From Pseudomonadota bacterium (GTDB lineage Bacteria > Desulfobacterota > Binatia > Binatales > Binataceae), in assembly GCA_021324755.1 (NCBI GenBank), contig JAJPIL010000004.1, positions 1-64,000 of the forward strand: DNA of 64,000 nt. The letters run 5' to 3'. Positions 36,009 through 44,380 of the stretch are shown piece by piece; the stretch's first letter is position 1, and every line of letters begins with the position of its first letter. The notes below the pieces were generated by a model that saw only the letters and a program-made list of their open reading frames with translations, was not told where the DNA came from and did not search any database. The position numbers and the translations under genes were made by a program.

Positions 36009-36306
36009 TGGCTGCACCCGAAGCCATAAGACGACCCCTAGCTCTCTGCGTTGACTCGCAGCCAGAACTGGTTTCAATCGTCATGTGCCAGGTGCGAGGG
36101 TTCGGATACCGCTGCGAAACCTGCTTCACATCAGATTCATCTGAAGCGCCAAGTGAACGGGTGGGGACATGCCCAGCACGGGGATGCCACCGAGCAGGGT
36201 TTTGCTGTCGCACACCGGGCAAGACTCATGACGAATCTGGTGCTCTGCATCTTCGAAAGCGTTACTATGCTCGTGAATCGTGCGCACCGTTACCGAATCG
36301 TTGAAA

Positions 36307-36552
36307 TCAGAGTTTAAGGTTATCGGTTTGCTCACGTACTACGCTGCCATCAACTCGACCGCGGCGGTGATAGAACCACACGCCCAGAATAACAACGCCC
36401 GCAGCGAGCAGGCTTAGAATGCCATTCGTCCCCAGAGATGAAGCGGCATACCCGGCAAGCGAGCAGATCGCGTCGCTACATGGATCGGCAAATGCGTCCG
36501 ACGGCAGCAACACTGGAACAGAAGCTAGCACCGTTGGAATCACGTATTTCAT
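36307..36552 (-). CDS. Small exported membrane-anchored protein, unknown
   Basis: 81 residues from the ATG at 36552, which has GGAG at a better distance than the ATG two codons earlier. A signal peptide (ending near DAFA) is followed by two cysteines (DPCSDAICS) and one C-terminal membrane segment (ILSLLAAGVVILGVWFY). It lies 33 bp after the anti-sigma gene and is probably co-transcribed. No family was recognised. Confidence 0.55.
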   Translation of the reverse strand: MKYVIPTVLASVPVLLPSDAFADPCSDAICSLAGYAASSLGTNGILSLLAAGVVILGVWFYHRRGRVDGSVVREQTDNLKL

Positions 36553-36585
36553 GGACATCGCTCCACGATTTCATGGTTCATTACG

Positions 36586-37488
36586 TTATGTCGCAGCACC
36601 TGCGCCGGTATGAACCGGACGCAACTGTCGATAGAGCGCAGCCCCGGCCAGCGAGCCGACTGGACCGCCGACGAGGGAGCCCACCACCGAGCCAAAAATC
36701 CAACTCAGGCTTACGCCGACCGAGAATGCTCCGCACTGGAGTAAAATCGCCGGCAACGTGAGAGCCACGAACACCCCGCCCGCCATCAGGCCGAGCACGA
36801 CGGGACGCCTCGGCGCTTTGATACCGACGATCGCGGAGGCGATCAGAAGCGGAAGTAGCGAATAAAGGCTCCCAAGCAAAAAGTACTGGGTCTGGCTTTG
36901 CACGCCCGCGAAAAGGTGGCGCATGGCTGGGCTCATCTTGCAGTAATCGAGCGCCTGGCCGATCGAGCAAGACCCGGTCAACGCGAGCGAAAGCCCCATC
37001 GCCGCGAGTCCCGCGATACCAACCCAGCGCGCGGCGATGCCGTAGCGGGCCTCACTATCGCCGCGCATCACCAAAAGCACCGCGACGGCATACAACGCTG
37101 CCCACGCCGCGCCCATGCTCAACAATACCTGCGGCGAGAAGGCCGAGAGGTCGCTTTTCTGTCCGAGCACCCAGACCGAGGCGACCGAAAACACCACGCC
37201 CAGCGTCACGCTCACCAGGGCCGACTTGCCCACTCGGGCGCTTTCGGCATTCGCCTGCTCACGTTCGAGTTCTCGCAGAACTCGCGCACGAGTCGTTTGC
37301 CAAAGTTTGGCGGGCACTTCCTCTTCGGTAAGCGCACCCAAGGCGCGCCAGGTGAGCCTCATCTCCTGCCACGCCTGCCGGCAAGTCGCGCAGCCGCGCA
37401 GATGAGCTTGGAGTTCGGCCGGCGTGTGCAGGTTGCCTTCGGCCAAAGCATTGGTGAGTTCGAACTGAGTCTGTTCGCACCTATTCAT
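36586..37488 (-). CDS. Membrane anti-sigma factor, zinc-finger type
   Basis: 300 residues from the ATG at 37488. The N-terminal anti-sigma zinc finger has the H-x3-C-x2-C core (HLRGCATC) that binds the ECF sigma factor in the cytoplasm. About seven hydrophobic segments follow (for example LVSVTLGVVFSVASVWVL; YFLLGSLYSLLPLLIASAIV), so sensing is probably at the membrane. The start overlaps the sigma gene, the usual sigma/anti-sigma coupling. It contains extra cysteines in the membrane part (SCSIGQALDYC), which could react with thiophilic metals. That is an inference from the adjacent mercury genes. Confidence 0.85.
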   Translation of the reverse strand: MNRCEQTQFELTNALAEGNLHTPAELQAHLRGCATCRQAWQEMRLTWRALGALTEEEVPAKLWQTTRARVLRELEREQANAESARVGKSALVSVTLGVVFSVASVWVLGQKSDLSAFSPQVLLSMGAAWAALYAVAVLLVMRGDSEARYGIAARWVGIAGLAAMGLSLALTGSCSIGQALDYCKMSPAMRHLFAGVQSQTQYFLLGSLYSLLPLLIASAIVGIKAPRRPVVLGLMAGGVFVALTLPAILLQCGAFSVGVSLSWIFGSVVGSLVGGPVGSLAGAALYRQLRPVHTGAGAAT

Positions 37489-38077
37489 TGCCCGATTCAC
37501 CTACAGCTCTGTCCCGTGCGCGCAGAGCAGCGCGCAGTTGCGCCAGCGCGCGGAATAGCCGCACCTTAACCGCGCCTTCGGAAATCCCAAGCGCCGAGGC
37601 GATCTCACGCGCAGTGAGTCCTTGATATCGGCTGAGCAGTAGCACGTCGCGCAGTCCTTGCGGCAACTGCGCAATCGCCGCTTCGATCGCCTTGCTCGTC
37701 TCGCGCGCCTCGCTTAAGGATTCCGGATCGCCGCTTGCGGTTCGACTGGTCGCCGGGATAGCTTCGATGGTTTCCTCGTCCATAGGCGTTCGTCGCCTGT
37801 GTTCGGCTCGGTTACGTTCGTCCCTGAGCAGGTTGGCAGCGATGGTGAACAGGAAAGCTTTGAACGTGCCAACCCTGTAGTTTTTTCGCGCCTGATGAAG
37901 ATGGAGGAGGGTGGCCTGAAAAAGGTCTTCTGCCGTCGCACGATCGCCACACGCGCGGAGCAGGAAGTTGAAGAGCCTTGCGCCATACCGCTTGTATAAT
38001 TCATCGAAAGCGCCGGCGTCCCCGTCCGCATAAGCGAGCATCAAATCCTCATCGCTCCGCGTGCTCCCTCCGCTCAT
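37481..38077 (-). CDS. ECF RNA polymerase sigma factor
   Basis: 198 residues from the ATG at 38077 (AAGGG just upstream; the frame extends further, but without sigma similarity). Region 2 reads LMLAYADGDAGAFDELYKRYGARLFN and YRVGTFKAFLFTIAANLLRDE. Region 4 contains the helix-turn-helix GLTAREIASALGISEGAVKVRLFRAL. It is a group 4 sigma factor. It diverges from the mercury genes, with an inverted GTAAC pair between them. It is the only regulator visible at the mercury locus, so it probably controls that locus or itself. Confidence 0.93.
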   Translation of the reverse strand: MSGGSTRSDEDLMLAYADGDAGAFDELYKRYGARLFNFLLRACGDRATAEDLFQATLLHLHQARKNYRVGTFKAFLFTIAANLLRDERNRAEHRRRTPMDEETIEAIPATSRTASGDPESLSEARETSKAIEAAIAQLPQGLRDVLLLSRYQGLTAREIASALGISEGAVKVRLFRALAQLRAALRARDRAVGESGNE

Positions 38078-38104
38078 GCATCCCTTATAACGGACATCGG
38101 CCGA

Positions 38105-38137
38105 AAAAGTTACTTCGATTGGCGGCTCGTAACTTTT
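38105..38137. promoter_or_regulatory. Inverted GTAACTTTT pair, candidate divergent ECF promoter
   Basis: AAAAGTTAC (38105-38113) and GTAACTTTT (38129-38137) form a perfect 9-bp inverted repeat between the sigma gene and the plus-strand genes. On the minus strand GTAAC is followed 16 nt later by CGTT, the spacing of ECF -35/-10 boxes. That -10 lies only about 14 nt before the sigma start codon, so the transcript would be almost leaderless. Confidence 0.4.
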
Positions 38138-38155
38138 CCGTCGAACTCCAGTTCC

Positions 38156-38473
38156 ATGAAGCGAATGCGGACAAGAAACGTGATAGCTGCGCGCTCCGAG
38201 AGTGCCAAAGTAGCCCAGAATGAGCACGGGCGGACCGGCCGACGTAGCACAACAACTTTACCCGCACAAGACACATTTGCGCCGCCCAGGCGATTTCCTT
38301 TGGCCGCCACGAGGCCAGCGCTTCCGCCCAAGATTCGAGACGAAATTATCGAATACTATGCGTGGCTTTTCTGCCAGGGCGGATTTCGCAACCTCAGCAT
38401 GACCTTCGAACAGTTCCTCACGACGATCGCGGTCACCCAACCGGCGGCACTCTGTTCGGACCACGACGGCTGA
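38156..38473 (+). CDS. Putative 105-residue protein upstream of merT
   Basis: The C-terminal part (PPKIRDEIIEYYAWLFCQGG, FRNLSMTFEQFLTTIAV) reads like real protein, and the gene lies between the ECF promoter region and merT on the same strand. The N-terminal 50 residues are basic and low in complexity, so the true start may be later. No family was recognised. It could be a small regulator or metal-linked protein. Confidence 0.4.
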   Translation: MKRMRTRNVIAARSESAKVAQNEHGRTGRRSTTTLPAQDTFAPPRRFPLAATRPALPPKIRDEIIEYYAWLFCQGGFRNLSMTFEQFLTTIAVTQPAALCSDHDG

Positions 38474-38592
38474 GCACCAGCCGAGCAACGGCGCACCTGT
38501 AACCTTTGGTTTCCTGTTCCGTTCTAAGGGATGGATTCACACTTCGACAGTCGAAATACAGAAGTCGCAAGCACAGGCGAGGAGAACTCAAC

Positions 38593-39201
38593 ATGAAGTC
38601 CGAAAAGCTTGAATGGTTGTCGGTCATACTTGCGTCGGCGTGCTGCGTGCTGCCGCTGGCAGCCGCGCTCCTGGGTTTGGGTAGCATCGGCCTTGGTTCA
38701 ATCATGGGCGGATTGGGAATCTACTTCGACCTGGGCGGGCTTGTCATGTTGGCGGTGGCCTGGTTCTACTTCTTGCGCGAAAGGCGCAGAGCCTACGCCC
38801 TTGACTCGAGTATCCGCGGTGAGCGCCGGACGATGGCTGCGCTTTGGATTGCAACCGTGCTGGTGGTGATCTTCGCCGGCTCAGGGCTGGCGCCGGCGAT
38901 CATGAGGATTTTCACATCTCATACCATGATCGCCCAAAGCTCACAGGCCGGCGCGAGGCTGGATGGATCGAGCAATCCGGCCGGATATCTACGCAAAGTG
39001 CTGGCGGTCAAGGGCATGGACTGCGCCGCGTGCATTCCCGAAATCAAGAACAGACTGGCTAAGGTACAAGGTGTCCGTTCCGTCGACGTGAGCCTTCGCG
39101 ACCAGACCGTCATCGTCGAATACAACCCGTCCCAAGCGTCTGCGGAGCAACTGGTCAAGGCGGTTAAAGCGGTGGGATACGACGCTCGCGTCGCAAACTG
39201 A
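38593..39201 (+). CDS. merT: Mercuric ion transporter MerT fused to an HMA domain
   Basis: 202 residues. The N-terminal membrane part starts with the MerT cysteine pair in the first helix (LASACCVLPLAAALLGLG), then two further membrane segments. The last about 70 residues form a heavy-metal-associated domain with CxxC (VKGMDCAACIPEIKNRL). This is the MerTP-type fusion that passes Hg(II) from the membrane to a cytoplasmic HMA domain and on to MerA. The ATG at 38593 follows GGCGAGGAG. It is the first clear gene of the merTAPB order. Confidence 0.9.
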   Translation: MKSEKLEWLSVILASACCVLPLAAALLGLGSIGLGSIMGGLGIYFDLGGLVMLAVAWFYFLRERRRAYALDSSIRGERRTMAALWIATVLVVIFAGSGLAPAIMRIFTSHTMIAQSSQAGARLDGSSNPAGYLRKVLAVKGMDCAACIPEIKNRLAKVQGVRSVDVSLRDQTVIVEYNPSQASAEQLVKAVKAVGYDARVAN

Positions 39202-39220
39202 TTCGAATCGGGGCGCTATT

Positions 39221-40642
39221 ATGTTGTTCAACAAAACCACCAAAACCGACTTCGATCTATTCGTGTTGGGCGGTGGCTCGGCGGCATTTGCCGCGGCGAT
39301 ACGCGCGGCCGAGCTTGGCGCACGTGTTGGCGTCGCCGAGGAAGGTGTCATCGGCGGCACCTGCGTCAATCGCGGATGCGTGCCGAGCAAAAACCTGCTC
39401 CACGCCGCCGAGCGTTATCACGACTATCTCAGGAACGGATTTCCCGGCCTGCCGCGTGGCACCGAAGAGGCGAACTTCGCCGAAGTGATCGCTCAGAAGG
39501 ACGACCTCGTCCAGGGTTTGCGCAAGGCCAAGTACTGGGACATCCTGGAAGCCTTTCCGCAGATCAAATTCCTGCCCCACCGCGCGGCTTTCATCTCTCC
39601 CCACGAAGTCACCGTGGGCGATCAGAAAGTCACCGCCGAGCATTTCATTGTCGCGACCGGCGCAACACCTGCACGACTCTCCGTTCCGGGAATCGAAAGG
39701 ACGCCTTACCTCACGTATAAGGAAGCGCTCGACCTCAATCAGCTTCCCAAGTCGCTGATTGTCATCGGCGGCGGACCGATCGGTCTGGAACTTGGTCAGG
39801 TCTATGCGCGCTTCGGCAGCAAAGTCACAATCCTAGAAGCCTTGCCGCGCATCGCACCCCTCGAGGACGAAGACGTTTCTCAGGCGCTCGAGGCCTACCT
39901 GACAGAAGAAGGGATTCAAATCCTCACTGCGGTCAAGGTCACGCAGGTTCAGCCAGTCGAGGGCGGTGTGCGGGTCGAAGCTCTAATTGACGGCAGGTCT
40001 GCGGACTTCTTCGGCGAGCGGCTGCTCGTGGCCACAGGCCTCAAGCCAAACACTGGCGAGCTCGGGCTGGAGAAGGCCGGCGTCGAGCGCGACAGACGCG
40101 GCGCGATCGTCGTGGACGACTACCTTCGGACGAGCGCCAAAAATATCTGGGCCGCGGGTGATGTCACCGGCCAGATCATGCTGGTTACGGTGTCGGCAAT
40201 GGAGGGCGGAATCGCGGCGGAGAACGCACTCGCCAACGCGCGCAAACGTGTCGACCTGTCGCACGTGCCGCACGCGATCTTTACCTCACCGCAGGTCGCC
40301 TCGGTGGGCCTTCGCGAGCGCGACGCAGGTGCGAACGGGCGCAAAATTCTGACGGCGAAGCTTCCCTTCGAGCATGTTCCCAAGGCCGCTGCGATTCGTG
40401 ACACTCGCGGCCTACTAAAGCTCGTGGTTGACGCGCGCAGCTACCGTGTCCTGGGTGCGCACCTGGTCTCCGACGAGGCCGCCGATTTGATCCATATCGG
40501 CGTGCTCGCGGTCCAGCAGGGTCTCACGGTGGGCGACCTCCTGCGCACCACTTTCGTCTATCCAACGCTGGCGGAGGCGTTTAAGATCGCGGCGCTCTCC
40601 TTCAAGAAAGACGTTACCAAACTTAGCTGCTGCGCTACGTAA
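39221..40642 (+). CDS. merA: Mercuric reductase
   Basis: 473-residue FAD-dependent reductase that reduces Hg(II) to Hg(0) with NADPH. The redox disulfide is GGTCVNRGCVPSK (C48 and C53). The FAD site starts LFVLGGGSAAFAAAIRA and the NADPH site is VIGGGPIGLELGQVYARFG. The C-terminus keeps the MerA-specific mercury-binding vicinal cysteines (KLSCCAT, C470-C471), which separates it from dihydrolipoamide dehydrogenase. The N-terminal HMA domain of many MerA proteins is missing, but HMA domains occur on the adjacent merT and merP products. Confidence 0.95.
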   Translation: MLFNKTTKTDFDLFVLGGGSAAFAAAIRAAELGARVGVAEEGVIGGTCVNRGCVPSKNLLHAAERYHDYLRNGFPGLPRGTEEANFAEVIAQKDDLVQGLRKAKYWDILEAFPQIKFLPHRAAFISPHEVTVGDQKVTAEHFIVATGATPARLSVPGIERTPYLTYKEALDLNQLPKSLIVIGGGPIGLELGQVYARFGSKVTILEALPRIAPLEDEDVSQALEAYLTEEGIQILTAVKVTQVQPVEGGVRVEALIDGRSADFFGERLLVATGLKPNTGELGLEKAGVERDRRGAIVVDDYLRTSAKNIWAAGDVTGQIMLVTVSAMEGGIAAENALANARKRVDLSHVPHAIFTSPQVASVGLRERDAGANGRKILTAKLPFEHVPKAAAIRDTRGLLKLVVDARSYRVLGAHLVSDEAADLIHIGVLAVQQGLTVGDLLRTTFVYPTLAEAFKIAALSFKKDVTKLSCCAT

Positions 40643-40784
40643 ACCAATGTTTTTCTTGACCGGCAATGACGCAGGCGAGGCCTTGCGCACCACTGTCACG
40701 AGCACGGTGCTCGCCGTGCTGTATCGCCGGTCCCGTCTTATGCGCACGACTGACAGGCGGATTCGAACGAAAAAGGAGGACCTT

Positions 40785-41111
40785 ATGAAGAAACGGCTGA
40801 TAAACAGATCGTTGGCGATACTAGGAGTGGGCGTGCTTGCGCTCACGGGAGTTCAAAGCGCGGCTTTCGCGGGCGAGAAGACCTGCCCACTGCGAATCAA
40901 AGGGATGCACTGCGAAATGTGTCCCGGCAAGGTTGAAGCAGCGCTCAAGTCGGTGCCGGGCGTCAAGAGCGCCAAGGTTGATTACAAATCCGCAACTGCG
41001 AACGTAGTCGTCGACGACTCGGTCAAACCCGCCCAACTGATAAGTGCGGTCGAGAAAGCCGGGTTCCACGCCGAGCCGCTTAAGCCAGGGGCGACTTCAA
41101 AATCGCAGTAG
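40785..41111 (+). CDS. merP: Periplasmic mercury-binding protein MerP-like
   Basis: 108 residues from the ATG at 40785, preceded by AAGGAGG. A signal peptide (SLAILGVGVLALTGVQSAAFA) precedes a single HMA domain with the metal motif GMHCEMC (CxxC). It should bind Hg(II) in the periplasm and hand it to MerT. The 142-bp gap after merA contains no other gene; the frame is open upstream, but the signal peptide fixes the start. Confidence 0.9.
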   Translation: MKKRLINRSLAILGVGVLALTGVQSAAFAGEKTCPLRIKGMHCEMCPGKVEAALKSVPGVKSAKVDYKSATANVVVDDSVKPAQLISAVEKAGFHAEPLKPGATSKSQ

Positions 41112-41144
41112 CGCCGTAAGTGGGCCAAAGCGCGCAGTCTTGCA

Positions 41145-42056
41145 ATGAAACCACGCAGTCATCGCTTGACCGTCCAGGAAAGACGCGTCGTCGAGATTCT
41201 TTACGACGATTGGCGCGACCTCTTGCGCTGCACTACTATCGACCAAGCGATGGAGCGCGCGGGAGTGCCTTTCTCTCAAGAAAGCCGGTTGCGCATCGGC
41301 GATTTTCTGCGGCACGATCCAGCAGCTGCGAAACTGATGCGCTGGCACCTTGCGGCCTATGGGCTCACCAACGATGAGAAGCGCTTCGCGCGCTTAATCC
41401 TGCGCGCCGCGCCGTTTCCTGGATTAATCGCGGATCCACACAACCTTGCTCCGCCCAGTGCAGGCTGGTCTTCTGCCGCTATTTCGCAGGCGCTCGAGAC
41501 TCTCGAATGGATGGGATTTCTTAGGCGAAGCTTGGGAGGCTACGAGCTCGCACCCGATTATGCCCGCTTTCTTGATGGAATCGGGTTTTACTTTCACGAA
41601 GTTGTCCTTCCAGACCGTAGCGAACGTTTCAACAGGAATTGCGCAACCGATTTCTTCATCATGGCTCACCGTCCAACTCGGGAACGCGCACTGGCTCAAA
41701 TCAAGGCTGGGAGCCTTCCGGAAACTGCCGGGGCGGGTATGAGCCAGAAGATGACCGATGCAATTCGTGCGGTGTCCCGCCCTGTGAATTCAGCACTTGC
41801 CAAGATCGCCGATTACACGGGCGAGCGCGCGATCCTAAATGACGCTTGCGCATGGACGCACGAGCTCGTCCGCATCGTGATGGACAGCGGCAAAATCGCC
41901 GAGGTCACGCCGGACAGCGCTTGGTATCTGCGTGGTGGCGGCTGAGGTGTAAACCTTCTCTTCCGGTCGGAAGAGGCGGCGCAATCGTGGCTGATGCGGT
42001 ATCCAGGTGTTCGCGTAGTTGAGAGCGGTACGGTCAAACAGGTTTTTGCGAGCTGA
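41145..42056 (+). CDS. merB: MerB-like organomercurial lyase, probable selenoprotein (in-frame TGA at 41943-41945)
   Basis: The conventional frame stops at TGA 41943 after 266 codons, but it continues in phase for 36 codons (GVNLLFRSEEAAQSWLMRYP...) to the TGA at 42054. The full product would be 303 residues with selenocysteine at 267. The N-terminal half contains a winged-helix-like segment. NCATDFFIMA (C166, D169) matches the MerB C96-A-L-D99 motif. DACAWTHELVRI (C235) corresponds to MerB C117, and U267-GVNLLFRS lines up with the C159/C160-HVHFFAS segment, so U replaces the third active-site cysteine. A SECIS-like hairpin follows the TGA at the right distance. MerB cleaves carbon-mercury bonds, which fits the merT-A-P context. 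The alternative is a nonsense mutation in an old merB. Confidence 0.72.
41958..41975 (+). promoter_or_regulatory. Candidate bacterial SECIS hairpin
   Basis: CTCTTCC (41958-41964) pairs perfectly with GGAAGAG (41969-41975) around a GGTC loop. The loop begins 19 nt after the TGA at 41943-41945. Bacterial SECIS elements lie just downstream of UGA with a short stem and a G among the first loop bases, and the E. coli fdhF element also has GGUC in its loop. The stem lies inside the coding frame. Confidence 0.62.
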
Positions 42057-42158
42057 ATGCTCGATTTTCGAGTTGACGAACATCGGCAAGTTCGAAGGAC
42101 CCCCCAAGGAACAGAAAGATGAAAAAGCGGGAACCAACTGAATGATGCTCGCCACGGC

Positions 42159-42372
42159 GGTCGTGGCAGGCGGCCAGTTCGCCTACTCGAGCAAGTGCGC
42201 GCTAATTACACAATCGTGATGCACGAGGTTTCACTCTCGATCGGATCCGCCGATACCCTCAACGCACCTATCTCGCGGCTTTTGCGGCACTGCGCGAAAT
42301 AGCGCGGCGATTGACGAGGCGCTAGGCGCGCTCAAAACGCGGTACGGCAACGTGCTCGCCCGCGACTTGTGA
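42159..42372 (+). pseudogene. Fragment of a DUF692 (MNIO) iron oxidase gene, frameshifted
   Basis: One frame reads RPVRLLEQVRANYTIVMHEV followed by SLSIGSADTLN. This closely resembles the N-terminal 'VLE-x-VR-x-YP-x-x-LHGVSLSIGS' region of DUF692/multinuclear iron oxidases (MbnB-like). It then hits TAG at 42300-42302. Shifted frames continue as RYPQRTYLAAFAAL and AAIDEALGALKTRYGNVLARDL, ending at TGA 42370. So this is a decayed gene or two joined fragments. MNIO enzymes make metal-related peptide products, so decay next to mer genes may record a lost metal-handling cluster. Confidence 0.5.
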
Positions 42373-42734
42373 AAGCCACCACTACAACCAAGGAACACCG
42401 GGAATCTTTTCATCCGAAATCAACATTCCTCTAGCACCCCACAAAAATCGCTAAAAGATCTCGGCAACCGAAAGCGCGAGGCTGGTTTTACTATAGCTTG
42501 CGAAGGCCCACGACGGCGTCGTGCAATACGCGCCTGAGGAATCCTCCAAGCAGGCTTAACGACGTGTGACTCTCACCTGCGCTCGCGGTGCAACGTCGCC
42601 TCTGCCGACCGACCGCGTTCGAAACCCCTTGCGCATGTACAGCCACTAATACAGCCCTACACGGCCGGTTTTGTGCCTAGACGCCGCTTCGCGAGCATGG
42701 CGAAAAAGGCTTGATTTTGCGTTGTTTTTCGCGG

Positions 42735-42807
42735 AGCCACCCGTCGGATTCGAACCGACGACCTGCTGATTACGAATCAGCTGCTCTTCCGGCTGAGCTA
42801 GGGTGGC
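42735..42807 (-). tRNA. tRNA-Thr (CGT)
   Basis: 73-nt cloverleaf on the minus strand. Acceptor GCCACCC/GGGTGGC, anticodon stem GCTGA/TCAGC with loop TTCGTAA (anticodon CGT, codon ACG), T arm GTCGG-TTCGAAT-CCGAC. CCA is not encoded. It marks the right edge of the mercury locus. Confidence 0.97.
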
Positions 42808-43132
42808 CCACCAGAACCACATTATTCCGAAAAAGCTGAACTGCGCGCTCTGCCAGAGATAAACTCTGGCGCCATCACGTTTTAATCGAGCGACGCCGCG
42901 AACGAATTAATCCGCGCTGGCTTCTTGCACATGCAAATATAGCTCGATGGCTCTGAAAAACGAAGCGCCCTTAGCGCACCTTTTCAGGATCTAAAACACA
43001 GGGCTCAGCTTCGCCACCTTACAGCTTTAGCCGCTTAAGCGCCGTGGCGGGCGCGCGCAAGTACACTCTACCAGACTTCGCACTAGAAATAGCGGCCAAA
43101 AATTCGGTTTCTTGGCTTAGCCGAGGCGTTGT
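42808..43132. other. Intergenic, 325 bp, nothing recognised
   Basis: No gene or strong repeat is visible. It should contain the promoter of the minus-strand tRNA close to 42808. Confidence 0.5.
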
Positions 43133-44287
43133 TCAGCGGTCAGAGGCTCTGCTTTCAAAAATTCTTGCCACTGCTTCGCGATGAAACGACGGATTGCCGA
43201 AGGCTGCCCCACCAGCTATCGCTCGCCGGAAGAAGAGGTGCATATCGTGCTCCCAGGTAAATCCGATTCCACCGTGCACTTGAATCGCCTCGCTGGTAAC
43301 GTACTGGGCCATATCGGAAACCGTCGCCTTAGCCATCGCCACAGCCCTCGGCGTCTCAGGCGCCCGGCTGTCCACCGCCCAACAGGCGTAGTACGCCAGC
43401 GAACGCGCATTCTCCAAAGCCACCATCATATCGACGCACTTGTGCTTGACACCCTGAAACGAGCCGATCGGCCGTCCGAACTGGACCCTGGTCTTCGCAT
43501 ACTCCACTGCCATATCGAGCGCCCTTTGAGCTGTACCCACAAGTTCTATACATATTCCTGCGGTCGCAACTTCAAGGGCGCGTCTCGCCAGAGGCCATCC
43601 GTGATGCTCTTCTCCCAGAATCGAGTCCTTGCCGACAACGACATTATCAAAACGCACGTGACACACTCGGCGCGTCTGATCGACCGTCTTTAGTTGCGTA
43701 ACGGCGACCCCCTCTGCATTCGTGTCGACCCAGAAGACGGTAAGCCCCTTTTCGGGGTCGGGACCATCGGCGGTTCTTGCGACAACTGCCAAGGCGTTCG
43801 CAACATGCGCGTCGGGAACGAAAAATTTGTCCCCAGAAAGCACGTATTTGTCGCCCTGCACCCGGGTCCGCATCTTTATTCCTTCCGCGTCGTAACGCCC
43901 AGCAACCTCTGCCAGCGCCAACGTTCCGATGAACTTGCCCGAGGCCATCTTTTGCAGTGTCTCGCGTTTACGCTCGCCGCGCGCCCCTTCGAGCATCAAC
44001 ACCGTTCCAAGCGTTGCCGACGTAAGAAAAGGCCCAGGCATCAGAAACCGCCCCGCCTCTTCCGACACCACCGCAAGATCAAGAAACGTGCCACCCTGGC
44101 CACCGAATTCTTCGGGCACCAGCAGCGCAGGCCATCCAAGGTCGCATATTTTTTGCCAAAAATCCGCGTCGTGAGCGCTCTCGTGCGCCATCATCCGCCG
44201 TACAAACTGACTCTGACAATGATCAGTTAGAAATCGGCGCACTGCCTCCCGCAACATCTCCTGCTCTTCAGAGAATGCAAAGTCCAA
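43133..44287 (-). CDS. Acyl-CoA dehydrogenase
   Basis: 384-residue flavoprotein of fatty-acid or aromatic-acid beta-oxidation. It has the N-terminal helical domain (FAFSEEQEMLREAVRRFL), the ACAD middle region (YVLSGDKFFVPDAHVANALAVVARTADG) and the C-terminal signature IQVHGGIGFTWEHDMHLFFRRA. It lacks an obvious specificity hint. It is not adjacent to thiolase or hydratase genes, but the window also holds a CoA transferase and a hydroxyacyl-CoA-dehydrogenase-like SDR. Confidence 0.93.
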   Translation of the reverse strand: MDFAFSEEQEMLREAVRRFLTDHCQSQFVRRMMAHESAHDADFWQKICDLGWPALLVPEEFGGQGGTFLDLAVVSEEAGRFLMPGPFLTSATLGTVLMLEGARGERKRETLQKMASGKFIGTLALAEVAGRYDAEGIKMRTRVQGDKYVLSGDKFFVPDAHVANALAVVARTADGPDPEKGLTVFWVDTNAEGVAVTQLKTVDQTRRVCHVRFDNVVVGKDSILGEEHHGWPLARRALEVATAGICIELVGTAQRALDMAVEYAKTRVQFGRPIGSFQGVKHKCVDMMVALENARSLAYYACWAVDSRAPETPRAVAMAKATVSDMAQYVTSEAIQVHGGIGFTWEHDMHLFFRRAIAGGAAFGNPSFHREAVARIFESRASDR

Positions 44288-44380
44288 CTTTCTTAAACCC
44301 CCGCAGTCTAAAGTGTTCCTAAGAAAGAATACAATTCTGTAGCCCTTGAATTAAACGGTGCCTGTCCGAAGATACGCAGC

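Noticed and set aside
41943-41945. Reading the TGA in the merB-like gene as a simple stop or a sequencing error
   Set aside because: The same frame continues with homologous-looking sequence, and a well-placed SECIS-like hairpin follows; a plain nonsense mutation would not explain the hairpin. It cannot be excluded without finding sel genes.
38593-42056. Classical MerR operator/promoter for the mercury genes
   Set aside because: No 19-bp-spaced mer promoter dyad and no merR gene were seen between 38078 and 38593.
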